Below are positions 1 through 9,698 of a stretch of DNA of 64,000 nucleotides, piece after piece. The notes under the pieces are model-generated. The model saw nothing but the letters and a program-made list of their open reading frames with translations. It had not been told where the DNA came from and ran no database searches. A program made the position numbers and the translations under genes. Every line of letters begins with the position of its first letter. The stretch's first letter is position 1. The stretch comes from Ricinus communis (taxonomy: Eukaryota; Streptophyta; Magnoliopsida; Malpighiales; Euphorbiaceae), in NCBI RefSeq assembly GCF_019578655.1, contig NC_063264.1, positions 13,681,213 to 13,745,212 on the forward strand. Direction: 5' to 3'.

Positions 1-2344
1 CAAAAAATATACCCCTCTTACAGGGTTGTTTTCTCATATTAACAAATATACCATGTTACAGGGTTGTTTTCTCATATTAACAAATATACCCCTCTTACGG
101 GGTTGTTTTCTTATATTGACAAATACACTATTTTCTTATATTGACAAATACACCCCTTTTACAGGGTTGTTCTATCATAATTACAATATATCCCTCTTAC
201 AGGGTTGTTTTCTAATTATATACCCCTCTTACTAGGTTGTTTTATCATATTTATAAATATATCCCTTTTACGGTGTTGTTTCCTTATACTCACAATACGG
301 AGTTGTTTTCCTCTACTGACAAAAATACCCATCTTACGGAGTTGTTTTCTCATATTAAAAAAATACCCCTTTGATAGTGTTGTCTTCTCATACTTAGAAA
401 CATACCCCTCTTATGTGGTTCTTTTCTCATACTCACAAACATATCAGTCTTACCAGGTTGTTTTCTCATATTCACAAATATACTCCTCTTACGGGGTTCT
501 TTTCTTATTTTGATAAATACACCACTTATAGGGGGTTGTTGTATCATAGTTACAAATATACCTCTCCAACAGGGTTGATTTCTAATATTGATAAATATAC
601 CCCTTTTTTTGTGTTATTTTCTCATATTAAAAATTATACCTCTATTACGAGGTTGTTTTCTTATATTCACAAATATACCCCAATTATAAGGTTGATTTCT
701 CATATTCATAAATATATCATTTTTAGGGCGTTCCTTCATCATACTCATAAATATACCCGACTTACGAGGTTATTTTCTTATACTAACAAATATAACTCTC
801 TTACGAGGTTGTTGTCTCATATAAAAAGATATTACCCCTTTTATGGGACTGTGTTCTGATACTCACAAATATAACTCTATTACAGGGTTTTTTCTCATAT
901 GTACAAATATACCCTTCTTACGGGGTTGTTTTCTCATAATCACAATATACCCGTTTTCCGGGTTGTTTTCTTATATTCACAAATATACCCGTCTTACGGG
1001 GTTATTTTCTCATATTAAAAAAGATAACCCTCTTACGGGGTTGTTTTCTCATACTAAAAAAATATATCCCTCTTACGGGGTTGTTTTCTCATACTAAAAA
1101 ATATATCCCTCTTATGGGGTTATTTTCTCATATTCACAAATATACCCCTCTTACATGGTTGTTTTCTCATATTAATAAATATACCCCTATTACGGGGTTG
1201 TTTTCTTATATTGACAAATATACCCCTTTTACAGGGTTATTCTATTATAATCACAATATACCCCTCTTACGGGGTTATTTTTTAATTTTGACATATATAC
1301 CCCTCTTACTAGGTTCTCTTATCATATTAAGAAGTATACCCCTTTACGAGGTTGTTTTCTCATATTCACAAATATAATCCTCTTACGGGATTGATTTCTC
1401 GTATACATAAATATATCACTTTTTTATAGTGGTGTTTACTCATAGGCACAAATATACCTGATTTACGGGGTTGTTTTCTTATATTGACAAATATACCCCT
1501 CTTATGGGGTTGTTTTCTCATACTAAAAAAATATACCCCTTTAATGGCGTGTTTACTCATATTGAGAAACATAGCCAACTTAGGGGGTTGTTTTCTTTTG
1601 TTTACAAATATATCCCTCTTACGGGTTTGTTTTATCATATGAAGAAATATACCCTTTTTATGGGGTATTTTTCTGATACTCACAAATATACCATTCTAAC
1701 GGGATTGTTTTCTCATTTTCATAAATATACCCCTCTTACGATATTATTTTTTCATATTCACAAATATACTCCTATTATAGAGTTGGTTTCTAACATGGGC
1801 AAAAATACCTCTCTTATGTTTTTTTTTTCCATATAAAAAAATATATCCTCTTTACGCGATTATTTTCTCATATTCATAAATATATCCCTTTTACGGTGTT
1901 ATTTTTTCATAATCACAAATATACTCCACTTATGGGGTTTTTTTCTTATATTGACAAGTATACCCCTTTTACTAGGTTATTTTCATTTATTAAAAAATAT
2001 ACCCATATTATTGAGCTAATTTGTTATACTCATAAATATATCTCTTTTACAGGGTTGTTTTTTCATATTCACAAATATACCCCTCTTACGGGGTTGTTTT
2101 CTCATCATCAGAAATATGCCCCTCTTACGGGGTTGATTTCTCATATTCATAAATATACCCCTTTTATGGCGTTGTTTCCTCATTCTAACAATATACTTCG
2201 CTTACGGAGTTGTTTTCTTCTATTGACAAAAATACCCCTCTTACGGAGTTATTTTCTCATATTAAAAAATATACCCCTTTAATAGGGTTGTCTTCATACT
2301 CACAAATACATCACTCTTACGGGGTTGTTTTCTCATATTCATCA
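1..2344 (+). repeat. 39-bp satellite array, block 1 (+ orientation)
   Basis: About 60 tandem copies of a 39-bp monomer. The core is acccctcttacggggt, followed by a T-rich ttgttttctcatatt segment; a typical unit lies at 8107-8145. Monomers differ from each other by several bases but mostly keep 39 bp, so reading frames run on for hundreds of bases. All open frames here (for example 413-859 and 1471-1836) are the 13-residue products of the repeat and are not genes. The array continues off the left edge. It ends abruptly at the copia-type fragment, after which the satellite resumes inverted. Confidence 0.95.
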
Positions 2345-2732
2345 CGCTTCTTATTACACTATCATCTGCTAGTTTTTATCTTAAGTCATAAACTGAGTTT
2401 CTCTCACACTTCTGAAGCGCCCTCGCGCTTCTTGAAGCTTTGAAATTTTGACTGCCAGGTGTCATAAGGCAATTAGCCTATTATAAGGTGGAATTTTCAA
2501 CATCTTGCAAACTTTTGGTCAAGCAAAAAGCGCCCTCACGCCTTGAAAGCGACCTCGTGCTTTTGGGAATCTTTGTATAAGACTTGCATTAACTTTCAAG
2601 AATGTTTAGTCTAAGCTTGGTTCCTTTGGTGCTCCCGTACCTTGAAAGCGACCTCGTGCTTTTCTTATATTAGTGATAATTAATTTGGTTGTTAGGATCA
2701 AAATAGAGATCAATTGCCCCTTAGGTCAACAT
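2345..2732. repeat. Copia-type LTR-like fragment
   Basis: Non-satellite DNA between a + and a - satellite block. It holds three related GC-rich motifs of the form gcgccctcgcgcttc (near 2416, 2529 and 2645) in otherwise AT-rich sequence. The inverted form, caagcgcgagggcgctttt, occurs at about 46474 in the copia-type fragment at 46418-47366, so the two are probably parts of related LTRs. No coding potential is seen. Assignment to copia rests on this shared motif only. Confidence 0.45.
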
Positions 2733-3229
2733 GGTATTTGTGAATATGAGAGAAAAAAAACTCCGTAAGAGGGATATATTTGTGATTATGAGAAGATAAC
2801 CCCGTAAGAGGGGTATATTTGTGAATATCAGAAAAGACCCCGTAAGAGTAGTATATTTGTGAGTATTAGAACACAATCCCATAAAAAAAGAGTATATTTG
2901 TTAATATGAGAAGATAACCCCATAAGAGGGGTATATTTGTCAATATATGAAGACAACCCCGTAAGACGGGTATATTTGTGAGAATGATTAAACAACACCG
3001 TAAAATGGATATATTTATGAACATAAGAAATCAACCCCATAAGAGGGGTGTATTTGTAAATATAAGAAATTAACCTTGTAATAGGGGTATATTTTTTAAT
3101 ATGAGAAAATAACACCAAAAAATGGGTATATTAATCATTATTAGAAATTAACCCGTTAGAAAGGTATATCTGTGACTATGATAGAACGACCCCATAAAAG
3201 GAGTGTATTTGTCAATTTAAGAAAACAAT
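2733..3229 (-). repeat. 39-bp satellite array, block 2 (- orientation)
   Basis: About 13 monomers of the same satellite in reverse orientation (units read gtatatttgtgaatatgag on the + strand). The block is trapped between the copia-type fragment on its left and the copia element on its right. The open frame 2828-3118 on the minus strand is a satellite product. Confidence 0.93.
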
Positions 3230-3376
3230 GTTTGTCAAAGCCATTCAACCATAAGCATTTGAAAGAAACTCATATCGAGTTTCAAAGAGCAAAACACATA
3301 CTAGACCTCTCATTCAAAAGAAAAGAAAGGCACACATGTCCCAAAGGCTAAGCCAAGAGGAACAAAGCATACATTC

Positions 3377-3637
3377 ATGTATAAGAACATAAATTTCGAT
3401 CAATCTTGTTCAGGCATGTGTGAAGGTAATCATATGATGTCCAAGCCCCAAGTAAAAGTGGCTAAGAAGACCAATGCAAATCCCATTAAGAATTCTAAGG
3501 TCACTTGCCACTATTGCATGAGAATTGGATACATCAATGTGAAATGCAAAATAAGGAAAATGCAACTTTTCATGAATGAATTTTCCAATGCTAACCCCAA
3601 AGGACCCAACCTTGTTTCGGTACATAAAATCAAGTGA
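3377..3637 (+). pseudogene. Copia gag C-terminus with altered zinc knuckle
   Basis: An 86-codon open piece carries a retroviral-type knuckle at 3506-3547, CHYCMRIGYINVKC. Family knuckles are CX2CX4HX4C and bind zinc for RNA packaging. Here the His position is Tyr, explained by one C-to-T change (CAC to TAC), so zinc binding is probably lost. Flanking Lys-rich sequence is typical of the gag nucleocapsid. The reading is truncated upstream by the element edge. Confidence 0.8.
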
Positions 3638-3667
3638 ATTGACTCCTTTTTGTAGGTGTGTCTTAAA

Positions 3668-4114
3668 CCCACAAGCATAAATCTTTGGCACGTTGATAGT
3701 GGGTGTTCAAGGCACATGACAGGTGACAAGAACCTCTTTGTAAATGTCAAGGACTATAAAGGAGGAAAAGTAACTTTGGAAATGATGCCAAGAGTAAGGT
3801 AATTAGCATCGACTCCGTTGGTAAGGATGGTAAATCATTCATTAATGATGTTTTCCTAGTTGATGGTTTGAAACATAATTTTATTGAGTGTAATTCCATT
3901 GTGTGATAAAGGGAACAAAGTCACTTTTGACTCTAATGGATGTCTTGTCAAATCCCTAGTGGATGACAAAGTGATATTCAAAGGAGAAAGAAGTGGCAAT
4001 AGCTACACAATTGACCTACAAAAATTTTCTAATCAATCTTTCAAGTGTCATGTGTCTATTAGTAATGAATGGACATTCAAGCATGGAGCTTCTACACAAA
4101 TTAGCCAAAGATGA
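3668..4114 (+). pseudogene. Copia protease and protease-integrase linker relic
   Basis: The segment reads LWHVDSGCSRHMTGD around 3682-3730, with the aspartic protease active-site triplet DSG at 3695-3703. A single-base deletion near 3778 shifts the frame, and the sequence then continues in the family pattern. The piece from 3884 (LCDKGNKVTFDSNGCLVKS and onward) matches the usual stretch between protease and integrase. Near 4073 about 20 nt are missing where copia elements encode the WHRRLGH motif. Non-functional. Confidence 0.75.
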
Positions 4115-4720
4115 GCTAGTTAATGGACTTCCTAAAATGAAGTTCATCAAAGACAAGCCTTGCCAAGCATGTCAAATGGGAAAAGAACATCTATCATCCT
4201 TTAAACCCAAAATTATTGTAAGTACTTCTAGACCACTTTAACTATTTCATATGGATTTGTTTAGACCTACTAGAGTAGCTAGTTTGGGTGGAAAGTCATA
4301 TGTATTTGTGATTGTTAATGATTACTCTGGATTTACTTGGGTTAATTTCCTTGCTGATAAAAATTAAGCTTTCAATGTTATCAAATCTTTTGCAAAAAGT
4401 GTTCAAAATGAAAAAGGGTATTTGATTTCCTTTATAAGGAGTGATCATGGAAAAGAATTTGAAAATGAACTTTTTAAAAACCTTTTTCATCTGTTAGAAC
4501 TCCCCAACAAAATGAAGTTGTGGAAGGAAAAATAGAACACTAGTGGAAATGGATAGGACAATGCTCAATGAGTATAAACTTTCTTCCTACTCTCACGCTG
4601 AAGCCGTTAACACTAGTTTTTATGTTGCAAATAGAGTTTTCAAAGACCTTTACTAAGAAAACCTTCTTATGAGCTTTAAAAAGGAAGAAAACCTAAGGTC
4701 TCATATTTTAGAGTTTTTGG
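4075..4720 (+). pseudogene. Copia integrase relic
   Basis: The GAG-pre-integrase zinc region is visible as CQACQMGKEHLSSFKP (part of the HHCC motif) near 4160-4210. The catalytic core follows: first Asp in HMDLF (GAT 4254-4256), second Asp in RSDHGKEF (4443-4445), and Glu after PQQN (GAA 4523-4525), matching the D,D,E order. In-frame stops lie at 4239-4241 (TAA) and 4365-4367, and more frame breaks follow after 4525. The enzyme would insert the cDNA into the chromosome; this copy cannot. Confidence 0.8.
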
Positions 4721-5180
4721 TTGCAAATGCTACATTTTAAATACTAAGGACAACCTTGGAAAATTTGATGCCAAAACTGACATAGGAATTTTCCTAGGCT
4801 ATTCCACCTCAAGCAAAGCTTATAGAGCCTTTAAAAACACGTACTTTAGTAGTTGAATAGTCTATGAATGTAGTTTTTGATGAATCAAACAAGCTTGATG
4901 TTGGAAAAGGTGTTTGTGTGAATGATCTTGTAGGTGCATTTGAGGAACTCAAAGTGAATGTTGATGACCCCTAAAAAGGAGTAGACGAACCTATAAATGA
5001 AATTCAAGAAGATCAATATAATCAAGATGCAGCTCAAGACCCTCAAGAGATGGAAACCTCCCAAAATCTTTCCAAGGCTTGAAACTTCAAAAAGGATCAT
5101 CCTCCTACATAAGTCATTGGAGATTTATCCAAATGTGTAAGTACTCGTTCTAAACTAGTAGCTTTAAGTAATTTAGCCTT

Positions 5181-6045
5181 CTTTCTCAAATTGAGCCAAA
5201 GACCATTGATGAGGCTCTAAATAATGAAAGTTGGGTGATTGCTATGTAAGATGAACTCAACCAATTTAAGAGAAACAAAGTATGGGAACTTGTTCCTAGA
5301 CCTAGGATAACCAAATTATAGGTTGTAAATGGGTGTTTAGAAATAAGCTAGATGAGCAAGGCTCTATCTCTAGAAACAAAGCTAGATTGGTTGAAAAAGG
5401 TTATAACTAAGAGGAAGGCATTGATTATGATGAGACCTTTACTCCAGTTACTAGATTAGAAGCTATTAGGATGCTTTTAGCATATGCATTTTACATGAAT
5501 TTTAAGTTGTTTCAAATGGATGTGAAAAGTGCTTTTTAATATGGTTTCATTGAGGAGGAAGTCTATCTTGAGAAACCTCCCAATTTTGAAGATCATAAGT
5601 TTCCCAATCATGTTTTCAGACTTTCTAAAGCCTTGTATAGGTTGAAGTAAGCTCCTAGAGCTTGGTATGAAAGGCTTAGTTCTTTTTTAATTGAAAATGG
5701 ATTTCAAAAGGGCAAGGTTGACACTAATCTTTTTATAAAGAAACATAAACATGATACTCTAATTGTTCAAATTTATGTTATGACATTGTGTTTGGAGCTA
5801 CTAATGAGTTGCTTTGTGAGGATTTTGCTAAGTGTATGACTAGGGAATTTGAAATGAGCATGATGGGAGATCTCAAATTCTTCCTTGGTCTTCAACTTAA
5901 GCAATGCAAGGATATGGCATTCATAAACCAATCTAAGTACACAAGAGAACTCCTAAAGAAATTTGAGATGGATGGTTGCAAAGTAGCCAAAACTCCAATA
6001 AGTGCACAACTAAATTGGATAAGGATGAGAAGGGTAAGAGCATAA
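5181..6045 (+). pseudogene. Copia reverse transcriptase relic (RVT_2 type)
   Basis: Copia RT blocks are readable in order: DEALNNESWVIAM, NKVWELVPRP, DYDETFTPVTRLEAIRMLLA, FQMDVKSAF, EEVYLEKPPNF, LKxAPRAWYERL, and GDLKFFLGLQ with INQSKYTRELLKKF near the C-terminus (5788-6000 is still open). The catalytic YVDD region at 5774-5785 has lost one base between 5779 and 5780, breaking the motif. TAA stops at 5247-5249, 5408-5410 and 5648-5650 each occupy a position where the family has Gln. Dead. Confidence 0.88.
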
Positions 6046-6724
6046 ATGAAAAGCTTTATAGAGGCAATGATTGGTTTACTCTTATGTTTAACTACCTCTA
6101 GACCCAATATTAGTATAGCATTTGCTTTTGTACTAGATTTCAATCTTGTCCAAAAGAGTCTCATTTTAATGCTGTAAAAAGAATTCTAATATATTTAAGT
6201 GGAACCTTGAACTAAGGACTTTGGTATCCTAGGAAACATCATTTGATATAATAGGTTATTCGGATGCCAATTATGCCGATAGTTTATTAGTTAGGAAAAG
6301 CACCTCCTAAACTTGCCATCTTCTAGGTGAATGCTTAGTGTCCTGGTTTAGTAAGAAACATATTTCTATTGCTCTCTCCACCGCTGAAGCCGAATATATA
6401 GCGGCGGGTTGTTATTGTGCTTAAATCCTTTGGATGAGGAAATAATTAAGAGACTATAGGAGAGAGGTTGATCACATTCCTATCAAATGTAACAACACAA
6501 GTGCTATAAACCTTTCTAAGAATCTTATTCAACACTCTAGGAGTGAGCACATAGATATTAAACACTATTTTTTGAGAGATCATGTTCAAAATGGTAGTGT
6601 AGTACTAGAGTATATTGATACAATCAAACAACTAGCCGATATTTTCACTAAGCCCCTAAATGAGGAGAGAATGGATTTCATAAAAAGAGAACTAGGAATG
6701 ATAGATGGAATCACATTAGCTTAA
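6046..6724 (+). pseudogene. Copia RNase H relic and end of polyprotein
   Basis: Reads GYSDANYADS (6253-6285), STSxTCHLLGECLVSWFSKKH, STAEAEYIAA (6378-6404), then HSRSEHIDIKHYFLRDHV and QLADIFTKPLN, ending with a natural-looking stop at about 6722. These are the hallmark C-terminal motifs of copia polyproteins. Internal TAA stops lie at 6308-6310, 6422-6424 and 6443-6445; the last two replace conserved Gln codons (CAxILWMRKxL context). Confidence 0.87.
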
Positions 6725-7169
6725 ATTCTTTCCTATGAGTGCTAATCGTGTATATATTTTATTTGTGATGCTTGTACTTGTGCATTCTTCATTCATGTGC
6801 TATTTTATTTTAAGTATTGAGATTGTCTTAGCACTGGATCATTTTTAATCTTTGTGCATTTGAATACTCATACATAAAATGATATGATCAATGTGAAAAG
6901 ACAATACTCATTCGTTCATTTTTATTTGAAATTAGAAAAGGCGATGCGCTTTATAGGTCCATATGCAATCTTGGAAATAACCTTATAAGCGTGCTCACAA
7001 CTCCTCTGCACGACTGTAGTTTCTTAAAATTATAGACCCTTGTGTCATCTTCTCTAACCCTTAATCTTCTTACATTATCCTAAATCTCTAGTATTTTTAC
7101 CTAAAATAATTAATTATCGCAATTTGAAGTCACCAATTCAACCCTAGTTCTTGGTTACAAGTGACAACA
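6725..7169 (+). repeat. Copia 3' noncoding region and LTR tail
   Basis: AT-rich, non-coding. It follows the polyprotein stop and should hold the polypurine tract and 3' LTR, but no clean LTR start can be paired because no 5' LTR is present. The last 90 bp resemble 47080-47134. Ends gtgacaaca at 7169, directly against a satellite monomer. Confidence 0.55.
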
Positions 7170-9299
7170 TATCACTCTTACGAGGTTGCTTTCTAATATT
7201 CACAAATATACCCCTCTTACGAGGTTGCTTTCTAATATTAACAAACATACCCCTCTTACAGGGTTGTTTTCTCATATTCAAAAAATATAACACTTTTACG
7301 TGATTTTTTCCTCATATTCATAAATATACCCCTTTTATAGCATTGCTTCATCATACTCATAAATACACCCGACTTACGACGTTGTTTTCTTATATTGACA
7401 AATATACCCATCTTACGAGGTTATTTTCTCATATTAAAAAATATACCCATTTTACGCGGTTGTTTTCTCATACTCACAAATATACCCCTCTTACGGGATT
7501 GATTTCTCATATTCATAAATATACCCCTAATACGGTATTATTTTCTTATATTCACAAATATACTCCTCTTATAGGGTAGTTTTCTCATATTCATAAATAT
7601 ACCCCTATTATGGGGTTATTTTCTTATATTAAAAAATATACCCCTATTATGGGGCTAATTTGTCATACTCACAATTATATCTTCTTACGGGGCTCTTTTC
7701 TCATATTCAAGAATATACTTCTCTTACGGGGTTGTTTTCTCATATTCACAAGAATACCCCTCTTAAAGGGTTGTTTTCCTATATTGACAAATACACCCCT
7801 TTTACAGGGTTGTTCAATCTTACTCACACATATACCCCTCTTACGGGGTTGTTTTCTTATATTCATAAATATTCCCCTCTTACGGGGTTGATTTCTCATA
7901 TTCATAAATGTACCCTTTTTACAGTTGTTTCGTCATACTCACAAATATACTCGACTTTGGGGTTTCTTTTATATTGCAAATACACCCCTCTTTCACGGTT
8001 AAAAATATACCCCTTTTATGGGGTTGTTTTCTGATAGTCACAAATATACCATGCTTACGGGGTTGTTTCCTCATATTCATAAATATACCTCTCTTACGGG
8101 GTTGTTTTCTCATATTCACAAATATACCCCTCTTACGAGGTTGTTTTATCATATTAAAAGATATACCAATGTTATGGGGATGCTTTGACTTCTCATATTC
8201 ATAAATTTATTGCTTTTACGACGTTGTTTACTCATACTGGCAAATATACCTGACTTACAGGGTTATTTTCTTATATTGACAAATATACTGCTCTTATGGG
8301 ATTGATTTCTTATATTCACAAATATACCCTTTTTACGGTGTTGTTTCTTCCTACTCACAAATATACCCAAGTTATGGGATTGTTTTCTTATATTGACAAA
8401 TTTACCCCTCTTACAGGTTTTTTTACTCATATTAAAAAATATGCCCCTTTTATGGGGTTGTTTTCTTATACTCATACCCTTTTTATGGGATTATTTTCTT
8501 ATACTCATAAATATACTCCTCTCTCAGGATTGTTTTCTTATCTTCACAAATATACCTTTCTTATGGGGTTGTTTTCTAATATTGAGAAAAATACCCCTCT
8601 TACGAGGTTGTTTTCTCATATGAAGAAATATAGCCCTTTTACGTGGTTATTTTCTGATATTCATAAATATACCCATTTTACGGTGTTGTTTACTCATACT
8701 CACAAATACACCACACTTACAGGGTTATTTTCTTATATTGACAAATATACCCCTCTTACGGGGTTGTTTTCTCATATTAAAAATATACCCCTATTATGGA
8801 GCTAATTTGTCATAGTTACAAATATACCTCTTACGGGGTTCTTTTCTTATATTGACAAATATACCCCTCTTACGGGATTGTTTTTTCATATTCACAAATA
8901 CACACCTCTTACAAGGTAATTTTCTGATGTTGATAATTTACGTGGTTGTTCTAGCTTATTCACAAATATAACCCTCTTACGAGGCTGTTTTCTCATATTC
9001 ACAAATATACCCGTTTTACGGGTTTGATTTCTCATGTTCACAAATACACCCTTTTTACAACTATGTTTCCTCATACTCACAAATATACTCCACTTACGGA
9101 GTTGTTTTCTTCTATTGACAAGAATATCCCTCTTATGGGGATTTTTTCCATATTAAAAAATATACTTCTTTTATAGGGTTGTTTTCACATACTTAGAAAT
9201 ATACCCCTCTTACGGGATTGCTTTCTCATATTTACAAATATACCCCTTTTACGATGTTGTTTCCTTGTATTCACAAATATACCGAACTTACAGAGTTGT
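7170..9299 (+). repeat. 39-bp satellite array, block 3 (+ orientation)
   Basis: About 55 monomers, again + oriented after the copia element. The open frames 7343-7579, 7660-8034 and 8296-8805 are repeat products. The monomer 9009-9023 (acccgttttacgggt) shows a changed but still palindromic arm pair compared with acccctcttacggggt. The last five bases of the block (9295-9299, GTTGT) are the target-site duplication of the following solo LTR. Confidence 0.95.
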
Positions 9300-9698
9300 T
9301 ATAACAACCCGGAACCAGATCACATGAGATATTGTCCACTTTGGCCCCTACTGGCCTCACGGTTTTGTCCCCTTGGCAAGTTTGAGAACTTCCCAAGATG
9401 TCCTCCATCCTAGAATTTCTCTGAACCAAACACGTTTAACTTTGGAGTTCCTACAATTCCACAGCCAAACAACCAAAAGGTGCCTCATGTAATTAGTTCC
9501 AACTCTTTACATATATGTTATCAACCATTCCCCACCCCATTTCCATGTCCATTCTAATTCATTCATGTACCCCCGTACCTTAGAGTGCTGCCATCCTAGA
9601 AGCCTGCCAGAAGTAGCTCCGTGTCCAGGCATCTTATCTTTGCCCCGGCATCTACTTCCCGCCCTCGTTGGACCGCTTCTCTAGGCAAGGCTGTCACA
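9300..9698 (+). repeat. Solo LTR, Ty3/gypsy type, 399 bp
   Basis: A GC-richer 399-bp insert is flanked by the perfect 5-bp repeat GTTGT (9295-9299 and 9699-9703), a target-site duplication. The 3' end is TGTCACA. The 5' end reads TATAACAACCCGG, which fits the common plant gypsy start TGTGACAACCCGG with two G-to-A changes. No internal domain is present, so it is a solo LTR left by LTR-LTR recombination. The short open frame starting at 9668 is spurious and runs into satellite. Confidence 0.85.

Larger units (their letters stand above)
3230..7169 (+). mobile_element. Degenerate Ty1/copia retrotransposon
   Basis: A copia-order polyprotein relic reads in series: gag zinc knuckle, protease, GAG-pre-integrase, integrase, reverse transcriptase, RNase H, stop. 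This order (integrase before RT) defines Ty1/copia. The 5' LTR and N-terminal gag are missing; the left edge abuts satellite directly. The right end (about 7080-7169) resembles the LTR tail at 47080-47134 (aatttgaagtcaccaattca versus aatttgaggtcaccatttca) and ends in CA before satellite resumes. Many stops and single-base deletions show it is long dead. Satellite orientation differs on its two sides (- left, + right). Confidence 0.9.
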
